From positions 33,531,385 to 33,595,384 of the forward strand of contig NC_088295.1 of assembly GCF_032854445.1 (NCBI RefSeq): a stretch of 64,000 nucleotides of DNA. The letters run 5' to 3'. Positions 11,131 to 20,868 of this stretch are shown in pieces. Source of the stretch: Liolophura sinensis. Its lineage: Eukaryota; Mollusca; Polyplacophora; Chitonida; Chitonidae. Under the pieces are notes generated by a model. That model saw nothing but the letters and a program-made list of their open reading frames with translations. It was not told where the DNA came from and did not search any database. The stretch's first letter is position 1. The number at the start of each line of letters is the position of its first letter. Both the position numbers and the translations under genes were made by a program.

Positions 11131-11296
11131 CCCAAATATCAATGTAAATTTGATGTTATTCAAGGACGTGTAGATCAGCGGAAAACAAAGACACATGAAT
11201 TAAATTTTGTGGAGCAATGCATTGCTGTGTTGTCCATATTTCATGAGAATAACAGTCATCACAGTCATTACTGCTGTCCACCAGGTGGTGTTGAAG

Positions 11297-12304
11297 TTAG
11301 TACCTCGTATGACCACCTCCAACTGCTACCACTACCTGACACCTCCTGGGTACAGATCGAATCAGTCGTTGGATGTTTTGTTGTGGAATCCTTCTCCATT
11401 CCTCCTGCAGCATGTGGAACAACTGTTGAAGATTCTGTGGTGGAATACGACGTCGACGCACCCGTCTATCGATCTGATCCCAAAGGTGTTCGACTGGGTT
11501 TAGATCCAAGGATTTGGAGGGCCAGGGAAGGGTATTGATGTTGTTATTGGCCAGGTAGTCCACGGTGGCACGTGCTGTGTGGGGCCTGGTGTTGTCCTGT
11601 TGGAAGAGCTGCCGTTGAAGGTCAACAAGGCGAAGGACGTGCGGGCGGAGAATCTTGTCAATGTATCGATTGGCCGTCAGATTGCCTTGGACAAGCACAA
11701 GCTCCGATCTGCGGGTGTATGAGATTGCTCCGCACACCATAACACTCCCTCCACCGAATCTGTCCACCTGTCTGATGCAGTGAGGAGCAAAACGTTCATG
11801 ACGTCGTCTGTAGACACGGTCTCTACCATCACGTCGCCTGAGGAGATAACGGGATTCATCGCTAAACCTTATGCGCCTCCAGTTTGCCAGGTTCCATGGC
11901 AGCACCGTGGTACACCATCTCACTCGTCGACGTCGATGTAGTCGTGTCAAGGAGGGGGCAACTTTTGGACGTTTGGCACGTATTCCTACTTCTTGGAGAC
12001 GGTTCCTGATTGTCTGATCGGACACTCTTCGGGCTCCAAACTGTTCTTGTGCTGTGTCCCGGGCGGTACGATGGCGGTCACGTAGGTGGGTTACCCGGAT
12101 GTACCGATCTTGGGCAGGTGTGGTGACTCTAGGTCTTCCTGATCTTGGACGGTCATTTGTCAAATGTGTTTGACGAAATCGATCCCACAACCGAGTTATT
12201 GTGCTGGGATGAACGTTGAAGATCCTTGCCACCTCACTCTTTGATTCGCCAGCTTGCAATCGTCCAATTGCCTGATTTCGGTCGGCAGCGTTGAGACGTC
12301 CCAT
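11297..12304 (-). CDS. Tc1-type transposase, DD34E
   Basis: A 335-residue frame, close to the usual length of Tc1 transposases of about 340. The start is taken at MGRLNAADRN (12304) because an N-terminal helix-turn-helix follows at once (IGRLQAGESKSEVARIFNV, residues about 12-30); the frame is open further upstream without homology. The GRPR motif linking the two DNA-binding helices is present (RSGRPRVTT). Catalytic residues are visible: first Asp in RFSDESRY, second Asp in QQDNTRPHTA, and Glu in NPVEHLWD, with 34 residues between the last two, which defines the Tc1 (DD34E) group. The enzyme would cut and paste the element at TA sites. No stop or frameshift is seen. Confidence 0.95.
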   Translation of the reverse strand: MGRLNAADRNQAIGRLQAGESKSEVARIFNVHPSTITRLWDRFRQTHLTNDRPRSGRPRVTTPAQDRYIRVTHLRDRHRTARDTAQEQFGARRVSDQTIRNRLQEVGIRAKRPKVAPSLTRLHRRRRVRWCTTVLPWNLANWRRIRFSDESRYLLRRRDGRDRVYRRRHERFAPHCIRQVDRFGGGSVMVCGAISYTRRSELVLVQGNLTANRYIDKILRPHVLRLVDLQRQLFQQDNTRPHTARATVDYLANNNINTLPWPSKSLDLNPVEHLWDQIDRRVRRRRIPPQNLQQLFHMLQEEWRRIPQQNIQRLIRSVPRRCQVVVAVGGGHTRY

Positions 12305-12604
12305 TTTCGTGTACAGTACTTGCAAAGATATTGGATAAAATTGTGAGATTCGTTTGGGTCTTTTATAGTCACATGCTGTACTCATGTTTTGCACGTGACA
12401 AACAATCATTGTGCCTGAACTTCGTGCTGCACGACATCAACGCACATCATAACAATCCTAATTGATAAAACCGTTCAAAATCATTTTTGGTTGCGTTTGG
12501 TCAAGGATGATCTTCTGAAACATTCCAGTAACAATGTGCAACCCTACAAAACTGATTGAGTTAACATATGTGTACAAAATTGTAAGTATCATTTTTGAAT
12601 TTCA

Positions 12605-12632
12605 TTTTGCGTTTCTTTTTTTGAAGAGTGTA
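12605..12632 (-). repeat. Right terminal inverted repeat of the Tc1 element
   Basis: Inverted partner of 11103-11130. The transposase start lies about 300 bp inside this end. Confidence 0.95.
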
Positions 12633-12634
12633 TA

Positions 12635-14508
12635 TTCCTCTCAGCTTTTTCTCTGTTTGGGTATGTTTACTGTCAGCAGAGAAACAATTAGTACCAAAGT
12701 CCAGTAGATTGTACGTCATTGACCCTAGGGGGTGTTTGATTTTCTATTTCTTCATGTATCTTGTTGGAAGAAGGCAATCGTGTGATAGTTGTTCCCAGGT
12801 TTATTCACCATCGACAATGAGATCGCTTTCTTTGGGATTCGCAGAAGGTTATTATTTTAGTCCAAATTTCAGCACACTGATTTCGTCATTGCTAAGAGTT
12901 TATCCGGTTGGGTTGGTTATGAGTAGATTAGTGTTGTCGACACACATTACTCAGTTTGAATTACATGTAGAGTTGTGCAAACTTACGATCGTGTCTTTGT
13001 TTGTCAGTTGCCTTTTTTTCTGTTTTGCTGTTGTTGTTGATCACCTTCTCTGCACAAAGAAACAATGTTTTCCTTTTAAACCATGACATCTGTTCCAATT
13101 TCTCTTTTCTTAATCCATGTATTGTTTTAGGTCCCTAATGTCGCTGCGGCAGTCTCTGATAGCTTCTTTGAGTAGACATCAGTGGTCGCGACTTCCAAAG
13201 TTCAGTTTTGCATAAAACAAAAGGAAGGTTTCTACGAATATTTAAGTTATATTATCAATCTATATTTTGGCCGCGAATGTCACCACTAATCCAGGTTTTC
13301 CTAACACAAATAACATCATATTATATTTCTTTATAACACAGTGGACATTTCATCCACCTGAGAACAAGACGAGAGGTGATCATCACCTGTGGCTGCAAGC
13401 ATTAAAATGACAAGATAAATTATACTGAGTGGGTGGCCCCGGGTTTCTTTGTACATCACAAGACCTCATTACGATTGCCATATGTATAACTAATGAGTAA
13501 TATCGGTTACATAATGTACTCAGAACAGAAATAATAAATATACCAGCAAATGACCAGCTTTATTGTGAAAGGAAACCGGAAAGAGACGTAGAGAAACCAA
13601 CTACCATTCGAAACTTAACTAGAAAACTAATTTCTTCAACCCATTCCATTATTTTCTAACAAAATATTACCACAAAAAACCTTACTAAGGTCTCAGTCAA
13701 AGTATCTGTCAATACACACAAGGTGCCAGCTTGCTAGCCTGGCATTGTATGGTTTTCTTTCTCTTTGCAGTCTTTAAGCTCCTTGTATATTAAATTTCTA
13801 TCTGTAGTATATGTGGGCAGATTTATTTTCCTTGCCAATCGCCTTTTTTATTAATCGAGATGACCATTGTAAATAACCAATCTGTTCCTTATTTTATGAT
13901 TCAAAGCAGGGCGTAGGTCTAAGATCCCGCCGGGTGAGCAGAGCTAAACTTACAATTGCCTATTTTATGACCTAATTTGGCGGTATGCCGAAGAAAGGGT
14001 ACTTACAAAATGTTTACTCTCTCGATCAATCGTATGTTTTGCGTGCAATGAACAGTGTGTGATTTTGGGGCGGTAATTTCATGAAATCCTATCAATATGG
14101 TCAAAATTGACGTTCGTGACACATACTGCCACAAATTTAGCTCTAAAGCGCCAGACGAAGTTGCATTTTAATATGTGCGTTGCGAACCGACTTAAGGAAA
14201 ATAGTTAGTCCGTCGTAAACAGCCTATATCCAGTTTTAAAATTGAGACTCTTTCAAGAAACTGCGTCTGATTCTTAAAACCATACTCCTGTTCAACTAAA
14301 CACAGTAAGAATTAAACTTAAGCAATGACTCACCACAACGGGAGCGGATATAACATCGAAAGACGAAACAAATACTACCCCATCAGACATACGACGGGGT
14401 TGAAAGATACAGTGCTGTGTTCAGCAAGCATTATCGGTAGTAGGTGAGAACAGCTGTGTGTGGTAAATTCATCCGTATTACATGAAGGACAGTGTTAATT
14501 ATATGACT
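12635..14508. other. Intergenic, nothing recognised
   Basis: Frames here (for example 12628-13086) show no domain or repeat pattern I recognise. No tandem repeats or RNA genes were seen. Confidence 0.5.
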
Positions 14509-15265
14509 TGTTTTACTCTCAGATCAGTGATAGGCCTTACATAAGACCAAAGAAAGAAATACGAAGACGCTTGTACAAGTCTAATACATATGTTTTAAAA
14601 AAATACACAAATAATACAACTGACAATAATATACAAAACAATACAAATAATTACAAATGCCTGCGAATGTGTAACTTCCCAGGGCGGAGGGGTTGACAGT
14701 AGCGTCCGTCATGCTGAGCTGCCGAGGAAACATATACGAAGTCACTTTAAGGTTAAACTGGGATTAAATGTACCTATTGGCACAAAGAGACAACGAACGA
14801 TACGAGCTGCAAAACAACGTCTCCAAAAAATAGCCAGTAGCGAAACACTAGCTCACAAAGTGTTCTGTTCAGAAAATGGAGTATAAATGACAAATGTCGC
14901 ATGGCATGAAAGCCGATACTTCCAAACCCAGCAAAATCCTTCACAGTAAATGACAGTAAATATGACTGCTCTCCAACGGTCTTGAGTACATAACTGCTCA
15001 CAAGTGGACTTGAATGAATGACTGTGAGCTTCACCACTCCGTCGCTCATATTTATAGATTAACGTAAAAGAAAACTCTGGATGGTTTAATCGTAACATGT
15101 TTACAACACCGATACATATTTCCTTGCCATGTTACTAAACTCATAAACATCGAAGACTCGAGAACGCTCGACTGAATTAGAAGCACAGCCTACAACTTAC
15201 ACAGAGGAGGAAATGTAGGTCAGACACTGACAAATAAAAAGTAAAAAAATACGGGGTTCGTAACA
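14509..15265 (-). mobile_element. 3' LTR of the gypsy-type element
   Basis: Read on the minus strand it starts TGTTACG at 15265, directly after a purine-rich tract (AGGAGGGAA, about 15267-15275) that is the expected polypurine tract before a 3' LTR, and ends about CA at 14509. It matches 17900-18807 along most of its length, but in inverted orientation, and lacks a segment of about 175 bp present there. The outer boundary at 14509 is inferred from loss of similarity. Confidence 0.8.
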
Positions 15266-16910
15266 ATTCCCTCCTAAGGAAAAGATAAGTACGATGACCT
15301 TTACAATCACTAAATATAACACATATAATGACAAAATGATGTTATAAGGGATGAATGTCCATACACAAATGTCTGTCAAGCTCTGGATAGCATGTCAGCT
15401 ACAATGTTACCCTAACCAGCAATATGTGCAATTTCCAGGGCATCAGGCTGTTAAACACCATCGTAATAATCTCTGATTTTTGCTCTTAAACTTCTCTAAA
15501 AACACCAAAGGGTTGTGATCAGTATACACAGTGACATTACCAGAACAACTGGTCAAATACACATCAAAATCCTGTACAGCCATCACAAGGCCTAATACCT
15601 CTTTCTCTATGGTGGAATAATTCTTTTAATGTTTATTTTTCAACACACTAGAGAAGTAACTCACAGGTATGCCCAAGGTATGTCACATGTCCCTTGGTCT
15701 TCTTGAGATTAATCACGAAAAGTGATGCAGACAATCTAGTGAATATTTTCCCAGATATTTACAATGGTCTTCCCACGTGTCATTTACAATAAGAATGTCA
15801 TTTATATAGGCTGTAGAAAGTCCAGCCCTTTTACAATCTTATTAGCTAACCTCTTCAACGTCGCCGCACTATTTTTCATGCCAAGTGGTGTGACACGAAA
15901 GTGATAAATTCCCGAAAGAGTAGCAAAGGCAGATATCTCTTAACCCTATCTGCTAATGGTATCTGCCAGTAAACCTTAAGGAGATCAATCTTAGTTATAA
16001 ACTTGGCATTTCCTACACTATCAATACAGTCCTCAATATAGAACCATCGGGCTTAGGGATAACTACAATTGGTGAACACCATCCACTCTGCCTGGGCTCT
16101 ATAATCCCTTGGTCTGACATGTACTTATTTTCTGGTTAACAAGCTTTAATTTTACGCGGTTAATTCTGTAGGGGTGCTATTTGATGGGTACAGCCTCTCC
16201 TATATTTACATACTGAAGTTAGATCATACTGATCTAACTTCAGAGCCCTGCAGCATTAGTACAACCTGGTATATCCGAACACATCTTTCAAACATATCTT
16301 TAACATAGAATAAGTTTCCACCAACTTACAAATATCTCTGGATTTTAGAAAGATGACTTTACCTGAGTTATACAAATTAGGATTTAGCAAATCAACTTGA
16401 ATGCTTGAGCTCAATACATGTAGTAGACAACTCGCCTCTCTCCTCTACATGATTTATTACTGTGCTAGCCACAGCTACAGACTGACTTGCGTCGCGGGAA
16501 TTCTACTTCTTGAGTATAATAATGTGACATACTCTTTCAGTTTTCCTGTGATCAGGTGTGTACATAATGTACTTAACATCATTCACTTTCTTCACCACCT
16601 GATATGGCCCACTAAACTTTGCCCTTAGCGGCTCCCGAGGTAGGGCAACAAAACTAGAACCTGATCCCAACGAGAAAAACATCTTGGCTAAGCGATCTTG
16701 TCGTAATATGGTTTCATTTTCTCCTGAGAGATTTTCAAATTACCACGAACTATCTCCCAGGCTGTCCCGAAACTAGGAAACATATTCTAATAAGTTCCCT
16801 TCTGTGTCTTGGGCCAACATACGCTCCTTCATGAAAGCTAAAGGATCTCTAACCTCATGACCCTACATCAATTCAAATGGACTCAACCCAGATTAAACTT
16901 TTTTAACCCT
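15266..16910 (-). pseudogene. Decayed Ty3/gypsy-type pol with order INT-RT-RNase H (Gmr1-like)
   Basis: Reading the minus strand from high to low coordinates, a broken frame shows in order: integrase C-terminus (GLSPFELM near 16880; EPLRAKFSGPYQVVKK near 16600, the GPY/F module; HRKTERVCHI near 16530), reverse transcriptase (VIPKPDGS near 16050; FRVTPLGMKNSAATLKRL near 15880; AYINDILI near 15800), and RNase H (NYSTIEKEVLGLVMAV near 15600; VYTDHNPLVFL near 15520; NIVADMLSRA near 15390). The polypurine tract and 3' LTR follow only about 110-120 bp after ADMLSR, so no integrase can lie downstream. This order is known from the Gmr1 group of Ty3/gypsy elements, not standard gypsy. Many stops and frameshifts are present, and one catalytic Asp reads Asn (YIND). 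The 5' part is missing. Confidence 0.85.
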
Positions 16911-17899
16911 ACTTAAAATGCTTCATTTCTCACACTCTTAAAGTATAATAAGACCTCGAAAATGGAATAATCTACCTGTATTTCGTAAACCTATATACAC
17001 CCTTCCCCTTCACGGAATTTTCACTTAAGTCATTTTTACTATAACATACATACACTCTATTTAAAGCCATATCTTAACTGAATGTGACTAACGAAATTGC
17101 ATTACCTAGCCGGTATTAGGCCCTCAGTTTCGTAGATTCTGTGATAGAAAAGGGTTTCTACACACCTCTTGACTTGAAACCCAGTTTCAGTTCAAATATT
17201 TCATTTTGTCCCGAATGTACAGCCGAATCTTGATGAAAATGGGTCCATTCTTAATTTATAGCTACTGTAGGAAATGTCCAGCATGTACACGTGTTTAAAC
17301 AATGTAGTCCTGTACAAAATATCCATATTTTATCATCTTGCCTATAAATTCATAGAAACAAACATAGATCAGCTATCGTTTGTGAATGTAAAAAATATCT
17401 CCGCTGTCTATATTATCTTATCTCCAATTTCACATCTGCTAAAATGTCATTAGTATATATGTAAGTCTCAAAATGAATCGATGAACTTTAAAAAGGACCA
17501 TTGCGTATATTGATATAACTCTAGACTGGTGATCGTTGCGGGAATGGTCCATAAAGACCTTGGGTATGGACAAGTTATATTTCCAAACTGAGATAACAGT
17601 CTTTAAAACTGACTATGTTTCATGTTTTGCTTTCTTCTCTACAAGACCAAACGTATTATATCATTTCTGCAAGTGCGGTTAGCACATACAATCTAGGTGT
17701 AGGCTAATTCCATTACCACATCGTGCATCAGTACGTTCACAGAAAGAGAACAAAAGACATTTCAAATAAAATGTTCCATATTTTGTTCTCCAAACCGTTT
17801 TCTCTCCAAAGAAAACAAACAGGCTTGCAGATTTTCCAAATGGTGCGAATCCCGTCTTTAAATATTGTAGTGTTTTTTTAATTCTTAAGCTTACGTAAG
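16911..17899. other. Unassigned DNA between gypsy remnant and inverted LTR
   Basis: No integrase core, protease or gag motifs could be read on either strand upstream of the integrase C-terminus. The element appears broken at about 16.9 kb. Confidence 0.5.
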
Positions 17900-18807
17900 T
17901 GTTACGTACGTGTCTGACCTACATTTCCCCTCTGTGTGCATTATAGCCTGGACTGTAATTTAGACCGTAATCGAGGCTTCGGTGTGAGTTTCGTGTCATT
18001 ATAAATAAAGATTACATTCTGGAAATATGTATCGGTGTTGTAATCATGTTTACCATCAAACCATCAAGAATTTTATTCACGTTAGTCAATAAGAGTGAGC
18101 GACGAAGTTGTGAAGCTCGCAGTCATTTACTCGAGTCCACTTGATAACAGTCGTATTTAATGTCATCCACTGTGAAGGATTTTACCGGGTTTGGAGATAT
18201 CGGCTTTCACGCCATTCGACATTCGTCATTTGTACTCCATTTTCTGTTCGTTGCACTTTGTCAACTTTCGCCACTTGCTAATTTATATGAGAAATTATTT
18301 TGGAGCTTGTATCGCCCATTGTCTCTTTGTGCGATTACGTACATTTCATCCCAGTTTACCCTGAAAGTGACTTTGTGTATATTTCCGAGAAGTGAAACAC
18401 ACATCGCCAGCTCGGCCTCATGGACGCTACAGTCAACCCGTCCGTCCTGAGAAGTTACACCTTAACAAGTAGATGGGGATCAACCATCGTCCGCGTGCCG
18501 TGCACGCTACAGCTAGTCACTTATCCAACTGTCATTCTTCGACTGGGGAATTCCTCTTAGTTGTGGATTCTATATTTGCGTGGACTGACTCGCCTGTGGA
18601 AGCCGGAATATTTCATCCGGATTTGGACGTTGCCATCAGTAGCAGACTGTACATTTTTGTAATTATTTGTATGTTTTTCTTGTATAATAATGTCAGTTGT
18701 ATTATCTGTCTATTTTGTTTAGATATATGTATTGAACTTATTCAACCGTCTTCGTGTTTCTCTCTTTGATCTTGTGTAAGTCCTATCGCTGATCTGAGAA
18801 TTGAACA
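17900..18807 (+). mobile_element. Second LTR copy, inverted relative to the first
   Basis: Begins TGTTACGTACGTGTCTGACC and ends about CA at 18807. It shares long similar stretches with the reverse complement of 14509-15265 (for example 'GGAAATATGTATCGGTGTTG' and 'GTCAGTTGTATTAT'). It contains an extra 175-bp block near 18470-18650. Different flanks (gtaag before, atcca after) give no target duplication, so it is not a simple solo LTR. It is either part of another rearranged copy or the product of an inversion. Confidence 0.75.
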
Positions 18808-19339
18808 ATCCAGTTGTTTCTCATCTTTAATACCTTTATACATAGCACACACTAAAAACAAATATGTTTTGAAAACTATTACTTCGATTTGCTTCACTCT
18901 ATATTTATCACTCACATAGCAGTGATTTCTACTTACGTCGTGTGTGACATCTCACAATAGCGATTAATCACAATCAAGCTTACACAATATAGCACACATA
19001 CCAAGCTCTGGCTCACCTGCCAATTTCCCCCGATGACATTTGGAGTTCAGGTAGGATTGTCCACAGTGACTTAATACCTCCTTCACAAAAGGGCAGTGGA
19101 AAGCAACTGATTCGTCCAAAAAAACCATTCGTGACTGGAAGAGCGTTGGTTCTAAATAATGAAAGTTAAAATAACTTTTTTTGCTTTACGTGGTCTATAA
19201 CTTGAATAACTGATTAAAAAGCTTTGAATCTGCGTGACAGAAAGTATTGTGAAGGAATAGTAATGAAGTTTAAAACTTCTGTTTCGTAAATACCGATTGT
19301 TTGCTTCATAACAGCTCGCTTCCTTGTACAGACAATGTA
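18808..19339. other. Intergenic, nothing recognised
   Basis: No coding frame of note, no repeats and no RNA genes seen. Confidence 0.5.
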
Positions 19340-19350
19340 CAGCCGAAATA

Positions 19351-19620
19351 AATATTTATTTATTTATTTGATTGGTGTTTTATGCCGTACTCTAGAATAT
19401 TTCACTTATATGATGGCAGCCAGCATTATGGTGGGAGGAAACCGGGCAGAGCCCGGGGGAAACACACGACCATCCGCAGGTTGCAGAAGGACCTTCCCAC
19501 GTACGGCCGGATAGGAAGCCAGCATGAGCTGGACTTGAACTCACAGCGACGGCATTGATTAGAGACTCCTGAGTCATTGCGCTGCACTGGCGTGCTAACC
19601 AACTGAGCCACGAATTTCCC
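19351..19620 (-). mobile_element. Full-length tRNA-derived SINE (family 1)
   Basis: Second complete copy of the element at 4290-4553, same orientation and same tRNA-like head, core and ATTT-repeat tail. An 11-bp target duplication CAGCCGAAATA lies at 19340-19350 and 19621-19631. It differs from the first copy by scattered substitutions, including in the A-box region. Confidence 0.93.
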
Positions 19621-19739
19621 CAGCCGAAATAGGCCCAGCCACTAACTCATGAGTGACGGTTTACTGTTGATGCTTTAGACGCACGCGCACTCAACCAAGG
19701 GTTTATCAACGTGTGTTTGACTGTACTTAGGAACGTCGT

Positions 19740-19870
19740 TTATGTATTTACACGAACAGTCTGAACAAAGACCCATTTGTCGGCTTCCACACTATCACCG
19801 CTGCTCTGGTTTTACTCTCGATACTGTACATCGTTTATTATATTTTTATCAGTGAAAGCATCGTTTATAG
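19740..19870 (+). repeat. Copy B (partial) of the dispersed repeat
   Basis: Shares 'catttacacgaacagt'-like sequence and 'tctggttttactctcgat' with the repeats at 3800 and 59860. Only the 3' half of the family is present. Confidence 0.45.
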
Positions 19871-20859
19871 AATTGAATAACAGAATTATTGGGTCTGAAT
19901 GAAAATATTGCCAAGAATTTTTAAACATACGAGCATTTGCAATAGTTCAGACACCTTTGTCTATATCATTTCCCTATGAACATGACGACTGCTGGGTAAC
20001 TCATGAATAGTAATGGTGTAAGTACGTACAACACAGTAACACACACAAGGATTGGAAAACAACGTACAACACAGAAACCGCCCTGTAAACCGTTTTCTCC
20101 AGGGTGCAATTAAATGTTTTTTCCGCGATGGAAACCTTTTCTCCGCAGTTTAAAGGTTTTCTTTGCGGCATAAACCTTTTTTTTTTTTGTCTTCTCCGTG
20201 GAGAAAACCAGCCTATACCGGAATCACTTTCGTTTTGCTGCATGTGCGTGGTTTTCTCTTGTAAATACCCTTTAACATAAACCCCTACACACTCCCCACC
20301 AGATCTCATACTGCTGCCATAGATATCTAGGCCTACATACATGTGCACGTAAACGTCATCATCATCATGCGTTACACCATATGTACCTCCATGTTTACAC
20401 AATGCAGCGCATGGAATGTAGGTGTACATATAGCCCTATATGCCCACCAGCGTTAAATTAGCATTACACTGAGACAAAAACATGATAGGTGGTTTCGATT
20501 TATGATGAAGGCGCTTTACTGGTCTAGGCTATACCACTGTAGGCCTACGGAAGATTTGCGATGAAAAACTAACAAGAACCAACATAGCAATGCTAGGTAG
20601 GGCCTAGAATTCATGTTGCTTCAGAATGTGTACATAGGAAATAATGTCTTTTCTGTCCACACATTTATGTTTATGATAATTCCAGTCCACTGCATGCCTA
20701 AACGTAAACAGTTTTCGATTTAAGTTTGTGCAAAATTTAATGCCAGCCAAGTAAATAAATCATTCAGAACAGGTTGAACGCCCAAGGAAAAAAATGGTAT
20801 TAAAGTAACGATTATCTACCCTTGTGTAACTCTCTCTCATTTGCGGTAAAATTGGCGTG
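19871..20859. other. 5' flank of LAMTOR3
   Basis: Contains a local cluster of 'ttttctccgcgg'-like words at 20090-20220, one of them palindromic (tttctccgtggagaaa). Presumed promoter and 5' UTR of the LAMTOR3 gene. No TATA box or initiator is convincing. Confidence 0.4.
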
Positions 20860-20868
20860 ATGGCGGAG
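20860..20868 (+). CDS. LAMTOR3: LAMTOR3 exon 1 (coding part: Met-Ala-Glu)
   Basis: ATGGCGGAG followed by donor gtgggt. It joins in phase 0 to exon 2, giving MAE-ELKRYLY, which fits the family start (Met-Ala-acidic-acidic-Leu-Lys-Arg). An alternative at 22864-22884 (MTSAQTP, donor gtaagt) also fits the phase but not the family sequence. Confidence 0.6.

Larger units (their letters stand above)
11103..12632 (-). mobile_element. Complete Tc1/mariner-superfamily DNA transposon
   Basis: A 1,530-bp element bounded by 28-bp terminal inverted repeats (11103-11130 and 12605-12632) starting TACACTCTTCAA, with one mismatch between arms. It is flanked by TA target duplications at 11101-11102 and 12633-12634. 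It carries one uninterrupted transposase on the minus strand. Near-identical TIRs and an intact frame indicate a young copy that may still be functional. Confidence 0.95.

Noticed and set aside
11053-11538. 161-residue forward frame overlapping the Tc1 element
   Set aside because: It lies antisense to the transposase and its left part covers the TIR; no homology seen. It is a shadow of the real minus-strand gene.
12628-13086. 152-residue forward frame after the Tc1 element
   Set aside because: Starts inside the TIR and shows only mixed hydrophobic low-information sequence; no homology recognised.
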